From Companilactobacillus pabuli (lineage in GTDB: Bacteria; Bacillota; Bacilli; Lactobacillales; Lactobacillaceae): DNA of 64,000 nucleotides. Below, in pieces: positions 38,046-47,135 of this stretch; the first letter of the stretch is position 1, and the number at the start of each line of letters is the position of its first letter. The notes under the pieces were generated by a model that was not told where the DNA came from, made no database searches, and saw only the letters and a list, made by a program, of their open reading frames with translations. The position numbers and the translations under genes are program-made. The stretch spans positions 1,116,001 through 1,180,000 of the forward strand of contig NZ_CP049366.1 of the NCBI RefSeq assembly GCF_014058425.1. Reading direction: 5' to 3'.

Positions 38046-38081
38046 ATTATATATGTTGTCATAATTCTGCACATAATGACA
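38046..38081 (-). promoter_or_regulatory. Promoter and palindromic operator of the helicase-nuclease operon
   Basis: Minus strand: -10 TATAAT at 38046-38051 with a poor -35. A 25-base imperfect palindrome at 38057-38081 (arms TGTCAT and ATGACA, centre TGCA) covers the spacer and -35 region, where a repressor would block RNA polymerase. No regulator is encoded nearby. Confidence 0.5.
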
Positions 38082-38224
38082 CACTTCATTCATGAATACA
38101 CGTGTTCTATTTTATATTTATCATCATAGTAAGCGTTTTCTATATAAATAACAATATTCATTATATTGAATTCGTTCTCTGGATTTACAAAAGTCGTCAG
38201 AACTATCACCTATTCTTTAAAAAG

Positions 38225-38262
38225 AAAGCAGCTTATCGACTCAAATCGATAAGCTGCTTTTT
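38225..38262. terminator. Strong bidirectional terminator
   Basis: AAAGCAGCTTATCGA-CTCAAA-TCGATAAGCTGCTTT, perfect 15-base stem with flanking A and T runs, directly after the stop of the gene at 38261. Confidence 0.9.
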
Positions 38263-38566
38263 AAATATAATTATAACTTTTCAAAACATTAAAAGAATTC
38301 TGATCAGCTGGTTTAAAACCTTGCTTAATCATGTCACTGACGTAAAGGCGGTTATAAAAGAAAGCAAATACAAAAGTTACTAAAAAGGCTCCACCACCCC
38401 AAGTGAATGATCCAAAAATTATTTCTGCCAAAACTACGACACTGGCCCACTTGAAATCACCACGAAAAACAGGTGTCCAAAAGCCAAAAAACATCTCCGT
38501 CCAAGAATAACCAACCTTAACGGTTTTATAGGTCTTTCTTTCTTCATTAACTAAATTGGCAAACAT
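38261..38566 (-). CDS. DUF2628-like small membrane protein
   Basis: 101 residues from ATG 38566 (AAGGAGAGAAAA upstream). A cytoplasmic start ANLVNEERKTYKTVKVGYSW is followed by FFGFWTPVFRGDFKWA and two hydrophobic segments (about 42-60 and 62-78). The pattern GYSWxxxFFGxxVPxxRxD matches DUF2628/HrgC-like proteins of unknown function. It follows the hydroxyacid dehydrogenase gene by 22 bases, so they may be cotranscribed. Confidence 0.7.
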   Translation of the reverse strand: MFANLVNEERKTYKTVKVGYSWTEMFFGFWTPVFRGDFKWASVVVLAEIIFGSFTWGGGAFLVTFVFAFFYNRLYVSDMIKQGFKPADQNSFNVLKSYNYI

Positions 38567-38588
38567 TTTTCTCTCCTTGATATTAATA

Positions 38589-39554
38589 TTATATATTGTT
38601 AACAATATATTTAATTGGTTGGTCGTTGGCTGCAGCTATTACATTTTCTGCAACAATCACTGCCATCGCATCACGAGCTTCAATAGTAGCATTTCCTAAA
38701 TGAGGTGTCAGCAAGACATTTTTCATTTGCTTTAATTCTTCTGACACTTTAGGTTCATGTTCGTAAACGTCTAAAGCTGCTCCAGCAATAATGTGTTGCT
38801 TTAAAGCTTCAGTCAAAGCCGACTCATCAATAATGGGGCCACGAGCAGCATTGATCAAAACTGCACTCGACTTCATTTGTTTAAATTCATCTGCTCCTAA
38901 TAAATGTTTTGTATGTTCATTTAATGGCAAATGCAAACTCACAACATCAGAATTAGCAAGAAGTTCATCCTGAGAAACGAATTTTGCACCGAGTTCCACC
39001 TCACGACTAATTGGTAGACGATGGCGTTGCGTATAAAGAATCGGCATATCAAAGGCATGCATTCTCTTGGCAACAGCTTGCCCAATTTGACCTAAGCCAA
39101 TGATTCCTAAAGTTTTACCTTGCAATTCATGTCCTAGAAAAAACAATGGTGCCCAACCATTAAAACCGGTCGTTCTCATCAAATGGTCACCTTCAGCAAT
39201 TCGATGCATCAATCCGATAATTAATCCAACAGTAGACTCTGCCGTTGAAACAGTTGATACGATCGGCGTATTCGTCACTGGTATTCCTAATTTTTTTGCA
39301 TAATTTATATCAATATTATTAGTACCAGCACCAAAATTAGCAATTAATTTCAGCTTAGATGCATGATTTAGTACATCACGATTAACTTGTGTTGAAAGTG
39401 GTGTAATTAGAAAATCACTATCAACTATGTTTTCTTTTAAAGTTTCTGTACTAATTAATTTATCACCAGTATACATATCAACTGTTAAATTAGCTGCTTT
39501 CATTAAAGCAACTGCTTTATCCGGAATTTTTCCCGCAATAAATACCTTTGACAT
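38589..39554 (-). CDS. D-isomer specific 2-hydroxyacid dehydrogenase family protein
   Basis: 321 residues. NAD-binding GLGQIGQAVAKRM (about 150), the catalytic arginine in NAARGPIID, the glutamate in DVYEHEP and histidine in LTPHLGNAT are all in place, so it should be an active NAD(P)-dependent 2-ketoacid reductase (phosphoglycerate-, glyoxylate- or D-lactate-dehydrogenase-like). The specificity cannot be read. Two ATG codons follow GGAGGGATAA; the second (39554) has the better spacing. Confidence 0.9.
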   Translation of the reverse strand: MSKVFIAGKIPDKAVALMKAANLTVDMYTGDKLISTETLKENIVDSDFLITPLSTQVNRDVLNHASKLKLIANFGAGTNNIDINYAKKLGIPVTNTPIVSTVSTAESTVGLIIGLMHRIAEGDHLMRTTGFNGWAPLFFLGHELQGKTLGIIGLGQIGQAVAKRMHAFDMPILYTQRHRLPISREVELGAKFVSQDELLANSDVVSLHLPLNEHTKHLLGADEFKQMKSSAVLINAARGPIIDESALTEALKQHIIAGAALDVYEHEPKVSEELKQMKNVLLTPHLGNATIEARDAMAVIVAENVIAAANDQPIKYIVNNI

Positions 39555-39557
39555 CAT

Positions 39558-39861
39558 TTATCCCTCCACTATCTGAACTGCTTTATTTAAGTATGAGCCT
39601 TGATATTTTTTCTGACAAGTTTTTGATTTTCAATTTACATTGGATTTAAAGATTTGAACATTTTCTCAATACATTCTGTATATTTAACATATATAATTCG
39701 TTATTAGGATATTTTAATTATATTTTTTGACTTTTTGGATTTTTTTTTGCATTCGCCATCAACTATTTCTTTTTAACAGACCTATAATTGAATTGTTGAA
39801 AAGTTTGAAAATCAAACGAATAATTTATATTTTTCATTAATCGTAAAAAGCTGGTGAAAAA
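39558..39861. other. 304-base AT-rich intergenic region
   Basis: Separates the divergent dehydrogenase and P-type ATPase genes. A weak promoter toward the ATPase is possible (TTGAAA near 39797, AATAAT 17 bases later). GTTTGAAAATCAAAC at about 39806-39820 is an imperfect palindrome. Nothing else is recognisable. Confidence 0.4.
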
Positions 39862-42618
39862 ATGAAGAAAAATCAATTGCAATCATCATATGCAAATGAA
39901 CCTTTGGATAAATTATTACAAGACTTAAAAACTTCTAAAAATGGACTTAGTCAAATAGAAGCAGACAACCGGAAAAATAAGTATGGTCCTAATACAATTC
40001 ACAGAAACCAACAGAAATCTCAACTAAAAGCCTTTCTCAAGAACTTTGCTAGTCTCATGGCGATGTTACTTTGGGTCAGTGGTCTAATTGCTATTTTGAC
40101 TGGATCAATTGAATTGGGAATCGCCATTTGGTTAGTTAACATCATTAACGGCCTCTTTAGTTTTTGGCAAGAACATAAAGCTCAAAAAGCTACTGATTCC
40201 TTGATGGCAATGTTACCTACTTATACTAGAGTTTTTCGCAACGGCAAAATCGAACAACTAAATTCTAAGGAAATTGTTCCCGGTGATGTGTTTCAATTAC
40301 AAGCTGGTAATTCAGTCCCTGCCGATGCTAGATTGCTTGAGGCCACCTCGATTCAAGTCGACCAATCTGCTTTGACTGGTGAAACCGTTCCAGAATCTAA
40401 AACCGTTAAATTCAAAAACGGGGAAGGAAAATTTTCAGAATCCAATATAGTTTATGCAGGAACAACTGTTGGCTCTGGAGATGGCAAAGCAGTAGTTTTA
40501 GCAACCGGTATGAATACCGAATTTGGCAAAATTGCTTCATTGACTCAGAAACAAAATACAACTGCTAGCCCTTTACAACAAGAGTTAAATCGTCTAACTA
40601 AACAAATTTCTTTGATTGCGATTGCCGTTGGTTTGGTCTTCTTCGTTGCTGCCATTCTTTTTGTACACCATCCCATCGCGCAATCATTTGTTTTTGCATT
40701 AGGCATGATAGTAGCCTTTATTCCCGAAGGTTTGTTGCCAACCGTAACTTTGTCTTTAGCACAAGCAGTTCAACGGATGGCTAAAAAACATGCTTTAGTA
40801 AAAGATTTAAATAGTGTCGAAACTCTAGGAGAAACTAGCGTCATCTGTTCAGATAAAACTGGTACTTTGACCCAAAATCAAATGACCGTTAATCACATTT
40901 GGCTCATGGGCAATGTTTACACTGTCACCGGCCAAGGCTACATAAATAATGGTCAACTCAAACAAGAAAATAAAGCTGTAAATTATCACGATGATCCTGC
41001 CTTAATTCAATTATTAAGAGTTTCTACCTTTAATAATGATACGACTGTGGAATTATCTTCTGAAAAAAAGCCCAAAATTCTTGGAACTCCAACTGAGGCG
41101 GCTTTAGTCATCATGGCTCAAAAAGCTGGCTTTGATACAAGTAAAGAATTAAAGCAAATGCCTAGAGTAAAAGAATTGCCTTTCGACTCTGATCGTAAAA
41201 GAATGACAACTATTCACCAGACAAAAGATAAATTATTCGTTGCTGTAAAAGGTTCACTTGATGGACTACTACAACAATGCACCAAAATTCAAATCAACGG
41301 TGACATCAGACCGATTACCGCAGACGATATTAAAAAAATCAATCAAGCTAATAAAAATTATGCTACAAAAGGATTGCGTTCATTAGCTATTACATACAAA
41401 ACAATTGATTTTAAGGACAAAAGCCAAATCGATAATCTAAATGCTGACAATACGGAAAACGATTTGATTTTTCTCGGTTTAACAGTAATGGCTGATCCAC
41501 CTCGTCCAGAAATTTACGATGCCGTTAAAAAATGCCACGATGCCAGCATTAAAATCATTATGGTAACTGGTGACAGTGAAATCACCGCCAAATCTGTTGC
41601 CGTAAAAATTGGTATTACTAGTGACAAAGCCCGTGTTGTTACAGGAACAGAATTAGATCAAATGAATTCAAAGGATTTAAAGCAAGCATTACAAGGTGAA
41701 GTAATTTTTGCTAGAGTTGCTCCCGAACAAAAATATAAAATTGTTTCTACTTTACAAGAAATGGGTCAAATTGTTGCTTCAACTGGTGATGGTGTCAACG
41801 ATGCTCCAGCTTTGAAGAAAGCTAACATTGGGGTCGCAATGGGTGTTACTGGAACCGACGTCGCAAAAGATGCTGCCAATATGATTTTGACCGACGATAA
41901 TTTTGCTTCAATCGTTGCAGCTATTGAGGAAGGTCGTACTGTTTACAGTAATATTCAAAAATTCTTGTTGTACATTTTCAATTCAAATGTCCCTGAAGCT
42001 ATTCCCTCAGCACTTTTCCTACTTAGTCGTGGATTGATTCCTTTGCCATTGACCGTCTTGCAAATTTTAGCAGTCGACTTGGGTACCGATATGTTACCAG
42101 CTCTAGGACTAGGTTCTGAACAACCAGAGCCCGGTATTATGAATCAAAAACCAAGAGCTCACAATTCTCACTTGCTCAATAAGCATTTGATTTTAACAGC
42201 TTTCGCTTGGTATGGTGCTATTGCCTCATTGGTTTCTACCATCGCTTACTTTTTCGTCAACTACCAAAATGGTTGGCCAATGAAAGATCTCATGAGTTCA
42301 GGAATCGTTTATAATCGTGCTACCACAATGACTTTAGCCGCCATTATTTTCTGTCAAATTGCGGCCGCATTAAATTGTCAAACCAAATATACTTCAGTCT
42401 TTAAATTAGGAATTTTCAACAACCATCGTGTTTGGGCCGGAATTGTTTTCGAAGTAATCCTGTTGGCAATTCTCGTCTATACACCTGGAATTCAAGAAGT
42501 CTTCAATACAGCTCCTTTGCAAATAAATGACTGGATTTTTCTAGTGATTGTTCCTATTCCAATCTTTTTGATTGAAGAATTGAGAAAACTTATTGCTAGA
42601 AGAAAATATAATCATTAA
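39862..42618 (+). CDS. Cation-transporting P-type ATPase (P2-type)
   Basis: 918 residues with N-terminal cation-ATPase domain, about ten membrane helices, the phosphorylation site CSDKTGTLTQNQ, the TGE loop LTGETVPESK, and hinge TGDGVNDAPALKKA. Helix M4 reads PEGLLPTVTLSLA and helix M8 region NCQTKYTSVF, which resemble Na+,K+/H+,K+-ATPases (P2C) more than the calcium pumps (PEGLP). The ion is therefore open: Na+, K+, H+ or Ca2+. GGTGA lies six bases before the ATG. A hairpin with arms AAATAACCTA/TAGGTTATTTT follows. Confidence 0.92.
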   Translation: MKKNQLQSSYANEPLDKLLQDLKTSKNGLSQIEADNRKNKYGPNTIHRNQQKSQLKAFLKNFASLMAMLLWVSGLIAILTGSIELGIAIWLVNIINGLFSFWQEHKAQKATDSLMAMLPTYTRVFRNGKIEQLNSKEIVPGDVFQLQAGNSVPADARLLEATSIQVDQSALTGETVPESKTVKFKNGEGKFSESNIVYAGTTVGSGDGKAVVLATGMNTEFGKIASLTQKQNTTASPLQQELNRLTKQISLIAIAVGLVFFVAAILFVHHPIAQSFVFALGMIVAFIPEGLLPTVTLSLAQAVQRMAKKHALVKDLNSVETLGETSVICSDKTGTLTQNQMTVNHIWLMGNVYTVTGQGYINNGQLKQENKAVNYHDDPALIQLLRVSTFNNDTTVELSSEKKPKILGTPTEAALVIMAQKAGFDTSKELKQMPRVKELPFDSDRKRMTTIHQTKDKLFVAVKGSLDGLLQQCTKIQINGDIRPITADDIKKINQANKNYATKGLRSLAITYKTIDFKDKSQIDNLNADNTENDLIFLGLTVMADPPRPEIYDAVKKCHDASIKIIMVTGDSEITAKSVAVKIGITSDKARVVTGTELDQMNSKDLKQALQGEVIFARVAPEQKYKIVSTLQEMGQIVASTGDGVNDAPALKKANIGVAMGVTGTDVAKDAANMILTDDNFASIVAAIEEGRTVYSNIQKFLLYIFNSNVPEAIPSALFLLSRGLIPLPLTVLQILAVDLGTDMLPALGLGSEQPEPGIMNQKPRAHNSHLLNKHLILTAFAWYGAIASLVSTIAYFFVNYQNGWPMKDLMSSGIVYNRATTMTLAAIIFCQIAAALNCQTKYTSVFKLGIFNNHRVWAGIVFEVILLAILVYTPGIQEVFNTAPLQINDWIFLVIVPIPIFLIEELRKLIARRKYNH

Positions 42619-42620
42619 TA

Positions 42621-42689
42621 AAAATAACCTAGAACTAGCAATTGGTAGACTATTTCTGTTCTACTCAAAACTGATTTTAGGTTATTTTT
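42621..42689 (+). terminator. Terminator after the P-type ATPase
   Basis: Arms AAATAACCTA and TAGGTTATTT with a large, partly paired loop, T run at the end. Confidence 0.65.
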
Positions 42690-42720
42690 CTTAAAACTAT
42701 TTAAATATTAAATAATTATC

Positions 42721-42750
42721 TTGACATAAAAAGACATCTTTCCTTAACAT
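42721..42750 (+). promoter_or_regulatory. Probable promoter of the NmrA-like gene
   Basis: -35 TTGACA at 42721-42726 and -10 TAACAT at 42745-42750 with an 18-base spacer, 34 bases before the ATG. Confidence 0.5.
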
Positions 42751-42783
42751 GAAATCGTGTACATTATTTTAATGGAGGTTTTT

Positions 42784-43725
42784 ATGAAAAAAATAGTAGT
42801 TAATGGAATAGATGGAAACTTTGGTTCATTAGTAGCAAATTACGTACAAAAATTGATTCCAAAAGAATATTTAGTATTTACAGCTCCTCGTGAGGATAAA
42901 TTAAAGAAGTATTCTGATCAAGGAATCAAAACTGCCGTAGCTGATTTTAATAATCCTGATACTTTAGTATCAGCTTATAAAAATGCAGATAAAGTACTAT
43001 TAATTTCAATGCCCTTTGTTGGTAAAAAACGTCGTCAAGCACACAAAAATGTTGTTAATGCCTGTGTCAAAGCACACGTTGGTCAAGTAATTTATACTTC
43101 AGTACTATCCGCTGGCAATCCTTTTAATCCAAGCGTAGAAAATGCAGACCATGGTTATACTGAGTCTATTATTCAAAATACAGATTTGGACTACATTTTC
43201 TTACGCAATTCTTTGTTTGCTGAAGCATTCATTTCAGATTATATGCGTGCCGTTAATGGTAATGAGGACAGTATCGAAAAGAATATGGGTGATGGTAAAG
43301 TTTGGTTCATATCAAGACGAGATGCTGCTTTAAGTGCTGCTTGTGCTTTGAATAACGATTTATTACACCGTGCTATTTTAAATATTAACGGAATCGAACC
43401 ATTTACTTATGATAAATTCTTAAAGATTGGTAATGAAACTACTGGCAACAATATTAAATACGTTAGAAAAACTGATCAGGAATTATACGATTACTTTGAT
43501 AGTATTGGTGTCCCACGTGATACTAATGGCGACTTTTCAAAGAGTCCTATTCAAGCAACTTCTGAAGGAATGGTAACATTCGGTACCACTGTCAGAGAAG
43601 GATATTTAGACGTTCCTGTTAGTGACTTTAGTAAACTAACAGGTCATAGTCCAATCACTATTAAACATATGTTTGAAAATAAAGATGACTTTCTATTGGG
43701 AGATCGTCATTCTACAGAAAAGTAA
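42784..43725 (+). CDS. NmrA-like NAD(P)-binding oxidoreductase
   Basis: 313 residues. Atypical SDR with an N-terminal Rossmann fold (VVNGIDGNFGSLVANY), KVLLISMP, QVIYTSVLSAG and YTESIIQ, as in QOR2/YtfG and NmrA-like proteins that bind NAD(P)H and reduce quinones or act as redox sensors. The ATG at 42784 has AATGGAGGTTTT in front; a nine-codon extension is not supported. Monogenic; terminator shared with the convergent frlB-like gene. Confidence 0.82.
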   Translation: MKKIVVNGIDGNFGSLVANYVQKLIPKEYLVFTAPREDKLKKYSDQGIKTAVADFNNPDTLVSAYKNADKVLLISMPFVGKKRRQAHKNVVNACVKAHVGQVIYTSVLSAGNPFNPSVENADHGYTESIIQNTDLDYIFLRNSLFAEAFISDYMRAVNGNEDSIEKNMGDGKVWFISRRDAALSAACALNNDLLHRAILNINGIEPFTYDKFLKIGNETTGNNIKYVRKTDQELYDYFDSIGVPRDTNGDFSKSPIQATSEGMVTFGTTVREGYLDVPVSDFSKLTGHSPITIKHMFENKDDFLLGDRHSTEK

Positions 43726-43727
43726 TA

Positions 43728-43780
43728 TAAAAAGTTCATTGACTTATTAAATTGAGAAAATAAGTCAATGAACTTTTTTA
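43728..43780. terminator. Bidirectional terminator
   Basis: AAAAAGTTCATTGACTTATT and AATAAGTCAATGAACTTTTT, perfect 20-base arms around AAATTGAGA. It ends both the NmrA-like gene and the fructosamine operon. Confidence 0.92.
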
Positions 43781-44770
43781 GTAATTCTCTAGTTTCCACA
43801 TATACCTTCTTTTACTAAGTGGATGCTTTCTTGCCTTAGAAAGCTCTTCTGCATAGACTCTCATAACTCCTGTTAATACCAACGGATCAAAATAATCGAC
43901 TATTTCCGAACTCATTTTACTATCTAACCAAAAATCTTTAGCATCAATTACAGTATATTTTGCATTGTATTTTTGGAAAAACTCTAGTGCCCTGGCATCC
44001 AAATGACGGGTTTTACCATCGGACATGAACAACAAATATGGTGCATCTTTTACCGTTAATTCAAATGGTCCATGGAAGTACTCCCCACTATCTAGAATTG
44101 GACTAGAAATCCATTGCATTTCCATAAAAATAAAGTTAGCTGTAGAATATCCAACTCCATAATTTGCTCCGCTTGCTAATGTATATATCGTGGATTCATC
44201 TTTATACTTTTTTCCAAATTCAATAGCTTCTTTTTTAACACTATCTGCTGCAAAGTTGGTAATATCATCTACTACGTCAAGTCCTTGTTTCATTTTACTG
44301 TATAAATCGAATCCTTCCACTTGCTGTAGAAATTCAACAGCAAGCCCTAAAGCATTCTTTTGCTTAGCAGCTTTTGATGCATAGTCTTCAAAGAAAGAAT
44401 GAACCACCGTATAATCGGCATCTTTTGTAAGACTAGATTCTGGAACATGAGTTAATGCAATAGTATGACACCCTAAAGATTCAGCTTTTTTAACAGCATG
44501 AACCGATTCTTTAGTCTCACCACTAAGTGAAGCAACAATGACAGCAGCAGTTTTATTAGCTAATTTAGGATGTGAATAATTGAATTCATTTGCTTGGATC
44601 CATTCAACATGGAGGTTAAGGGCATTTTGTTTTAAAAAATATGCCGCTCCATATAATTCTGACAAAGAAGCACCACATCCAACAAAGAAAATACTTTTTA
44701 AATCAGATTGCTTTTTTAAAATATTAGAAACAATTTCCTTTAAATTATTTTGTGTTGTGTAACTAACCAT
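43778..44770 (-). CDS. frlB: Fructosamine-6-phosphate deglycase, FrlB-like SIS protein
   Basis: 330 residues, the usual FrlB length. Two SIS domains: the first starts FFVGCGASLSELYGAAYF, the second YTLASGANYGVGYS. FMEMQWISS, SGEYFHGPFE and the C-terminus RKHPLSKRRYMWKLE are close to fructoselysine-6-phosphate deglycases. It splits a phosphorylated Amadori product into glucose 6-phosphate and the free amino acid. Last gene of the operon; an operator-like palindrome at 44793-44812 lies between it and the kinase. Confidence 0.9.
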   Translation of the reverse strand: MVSYTTQNNLKEIVSNILKKQSDLKSIFFVGCGASLSELYGAAYFLKQNALNLHVEWIQANEFNYSHPKLANKTAAVIVASLSGETKESVHAVKKAESLGCHTIALTHVPESSLTKDADYTVVHSFFEDYASKAAKQKNALGLAVEFLQQVEGFDLYSKMKQGLDVVDDITNFAADSVKKEAIEFGKKYKDESTIYTLASGANYGVGYSTANFIFMEMQWISSPILDSGEYFHGPFELTVKDAPYLLFMSDGKTRHLDARALEFFQKYNAKYTVIDAKDFWLDSKMSSEIVDYFDPLVLTGVMRVYAEELSKARKHPLSKRRYMWKLENY

Positions 44771-44792
44771 AATTAATTTGCCTCCATTTTAT

Positions 44793-44812
44793 ATTATGTT
44801 ATATAACGTTAT
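44793..44812. promoter_or_regulatory. Second (internal) operator-like site of the fructosamine operon
   Basis: ATTATGTTATATAACGTTAT matches 18 of 20 bases of the perfect palindrome at 48632-48651. It overlaps the kinase stop codon and lies 22 bases before the deglycase ATG. Confidence 0.6.
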
Positions 44813-45623
44813 ACTTACTTGGGATTTTTTCCGGATTATTAAAAGAACCATGTCGTTGTACTTGTTGAGATGCGTATTCAGCAGCAAATTTTAACGATTC
44901 TTCAATACAATCTGTTTCCTTATACTTTATTACAAAACTCGTGATGAATGCATCACCAGCTCCCATTGTATCCACGACAGTGACCTTAACGGGCTTTTGA
45001 ATATACCTTTTAGAGTCGTGAAAGAAGTACGCACCATATGATCCACGCGTGATTAAAATATCCATAATACCAAAAGAATTAATTTCTTTAACCATCTTAG
45101 AGATATTTTGATCAGACATTGAGCCAACCGAAAAACAAGCAATATCTATATATTGAGCAATTCTCTTAATATCATTGATTTCATATAAATCGGAAAAATC
45201 ATAAATGAGGGTTGGTCCTTTAATATTCGTCAAATATTGATTAGCATTACCGTTAATATTGAAATGAACAATATCAAACTGATTGATATAATCAATATCC
45301 CGTGAGGTCATGTTCAGGCCTTGTTTCAATACCCCACCATTATTGCTATCAATGAAGACTCTATCGTGGTTCTTCAATGCCACTCTTGATCGCCCATTTT
45401 CTCCGTTTAACGTGTGGCTATGTGAGATATCTATATTCAATTTATTTAATGCTCTTTTTGCATAATTGGCGATTTCATCAGTACCAAAGTTACCAATAAA
45501 AGAAGATTTTACTCCTAATTCTCGTGCAAAATTTGAAAAATTTAATGCATTTCCTCCGAGATACATTTTTCCTTGATCTAAATACATATCGACAACATTG
45601 TCTCCAACACCAATAACTTTCAT
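44799..45623 (-). CDS. frlD: Fructosamine kinase, FrlD-like (PfkB family)
   Basis: 274 residues. PfkB fold with start VIGVGDNVVDMYLD, GGNALNFSNFARELG, and the ATP/anion-hole motif VVDTMGAGDAFITSF near residue 225. The phrase DISHSHT and the GDNxVD start are typical of fructoselysine 6-kinases. It phosphorylates C6 of the imported Amadori compound for FrlB. ATG 45623 is used because GGGGAGG is nine bases upstream; an in-frame ATG nine bases earlier is too close to it. Confidence 0.88.
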   Translation of the reverse strand: MKVIGVGDNVVDMYLDQGKMYLGGNALNFSNFARELGVKSSFIGNFGTDEIANYAKRALNKLNIDISHSHTLNGENGRSRVALKNHDRVFIDSNNGGVLKQGLNMTSRDIDYINQFDIVHFNINGNANQYLTNIKGPTLIYDFSDLYEINDIKRIAQYIDIACFSVGSMSDQNISKMVKEINSFGIMDILITRGSYGAYFFHDSKRYIQKPVKVTVVDTMGAGDAFITSFVIKYKETDCIEESLKFAAEYASQQVQRHGSFNNPEKIPSKYNVI

Positions 45624-45639
45624 TAAATACATACCTCCC

Positions 45640-46374
45640 CTATTTTGAATCGACTATAAAGCTTACTTTATTAGGGTCATAATACATAACAGCAAAATAG
45701 ATTGGTTGATTTTCAGTATCATACACTGTTCTTTCTAGTTGAAATAATGGAGAACCTAAAACCACGTTTAATTTTTTTGCCATATCACTAGTTGCGAATG
45801 TAAGGTTTATTTGTTGATGACTATGACCTTGGCTAACATGATATGTATCCTTTAACAAATTACTGATTGAAACATCACTAGTTATTTTTTTATCCAAATC
45901 AGGAAATATCTCCGTTGGATAAAATCCAATCTCAAGTCCGTCATTGTTTTTTTCAAAGTGCATTATTCTCTGAACTTTTAAAATTTTAGACTCTTCACTA
46001 GTATGTAGGTTACTTCTTACTTTAATAGTTGCATTCTCATAGCTAATTTCAATTACTTTGCGAGAAGGTTTTGAATTATTTTCTAACATAAAATTAGTAT
46101 AACTATTTAAATTCAATAAGTTTCTTTGCACTTTATGTGCATTAATAAAAGTTCCTTTTCCTTGCTTTTTAGTTAAATAATTGTCCTTAGCTAACTCATC
46201 AATTGCTCTTCGAATAGTAATTCTACTAGTATTAAATTCATCCTCTAGTTCATGTTCTGAAGGAAGTTTACTTCCGGGCTCATAAGTCCCTTCTGAAATC
46301 TGTTTAATAATTTCATTTTTTATTTGTTCATATAACGGAATAACACTTTCTTTTTTTATCATTATATTCACCAT
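45640..46374 (-). CDS. frlR: GntR/HutC-family transcriptional regulator, FrlR-like
   Basis: 244 residues. The winged helix is at about residues 10-75 (PLYEQIKNEIIKQISEGTYE, SRITIRRAIDELAKDNYLTK, KQGKGTFI) and a UTRA effector domain follows (about 95-240). It sits inside the operon between transport and catabolic genes, and the palindromes at 48632-48651 and 44793-44812 have the symmetry expected of a dimeric HutC-type repressor. The effector is probably the 6-phosphofructosamine, by analogy with FrlR. Confidence 0.88.
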   Translation of the reverse strand: MVNIMIKKESVIPLYEQIKNEIIKQISEGTYEPGSKLPSEHELEDEFNTSRITIRRAIDELAKDNYLTKKQGKGTFINAHKVQRNLLNLNSYTNFMLENNSKPSRKVIEISYENATIKVRSNLHTSEESKILKVQRIMHFEKNNDGLEIGFYPTEIFPDLDKKITSDVSISNLLKDTYHVSQGHSHQQINLTFATSDMAKKLNVVLGSPLFQLERTVYDTENQPIYFAVMYYDPNKVSFIVDSK

Positions 46375-46400
46375 AAGATATCCTTTAATAATATTTCCAA

Positions 46401-47135
46401 TTAAGTATACAAAATTTTAGAAATAAAATCTTGAGTTCTAGGATTGTTAGGTGCATTAAAGATTTTTTCCGGAGTATCGTCTTCTAAAATCTGACCATTA
46501 TCAACAAAAACAACTCTATCCCCTACTTGTTTTGCAAAACCCATTTCATGAGTTACAACAACCATTGTCATTCCAGTTTTAGCAAGTTTTTTCATAACTT
46601 CCAGAACCTCTTCAACCATCTCTGGATCAAGTGCTGAAGTTGGCTCATCAAATAAAAGGGTATTAGGATTCATTGCTAAAGCACGTGCAATAGCAATTCG
46701 CTGTTCTTGCCCTCCTGAAAGAGAAGACGGAAAAGCATTTATTTTGTTTTCTAATGAAACTTCTTTTAGTAATTGTTTGGCGTGTTTGATTGCCTCATCT
46801 TTATTCTGCTTTTTCACAATCATTGGCGCATGAATAATATTATTCAAGACAGTATAGTGAGGAAAAAGATTGAAGTGTTGAAAGACCATACCCACGTTTT
46901 GTCTAGTTTCTCTAATTAATTCTGGTTTAACCTTACCAGAGACCTTTTGACCATTAATTTTTACTTCGCCACTTGTTGGTTGTTCCAGTAAATTCATGCA
47001 ACGTAATAAAGTACTTTTCCCGGAACCCGATGGTCCAATAATTACAACAACTTCACCATCATCAATTTTTAAATTGATATGTTTTAAAACATTATTGTTA
47101 CCATATGCTTTATTTAAATTTTTAAGTTCTATCAC
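46401..47135 (-). CDS. Amino acid ABC transporter ATP-binding protein (GlnQ type)
   Basis: 244 residues. Walker [11 protein letters not shown]-loop [17 protein letters not shown], signature LSGGQEQR, Walker [17 protein letters not shown]-loop VTHEMGFA. This is the polar amino acid (PAAT) type. The start is GTG 47135 and overlaps the permease gene by 14 bases. In this operon it should import fructose-amino acids rather than glutamine. Confidence 0.92.
   Translation of the reverse strand: MIELKNLNKAYGNNNVLKHINLKIDDGEVVVIIGPSGSGKSTLLRCMNLLEQPTSGEVKINGQKVSGKVKPELIRETRQNVGMVFQHFNLFPHYTVLNNIIHAPMIVKKQNKDEAIKHAKQLLKEVSLENKINAFPSSLSGGQEQRIAIARALAMNPNTLLFDEPTSALDPEMVEEVLEVMKKLAKTGMTMVVVTHEMGFAKQVGDRVVFVDNGQILEDDTPEKIFNAPNNPRTQDFISKILYT

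Noticed and set aside
38102-38383. 93-codon plus-strand frame
   Set aside because: It runs through a strong terminator and into an opposite gene, with no ribosome site.
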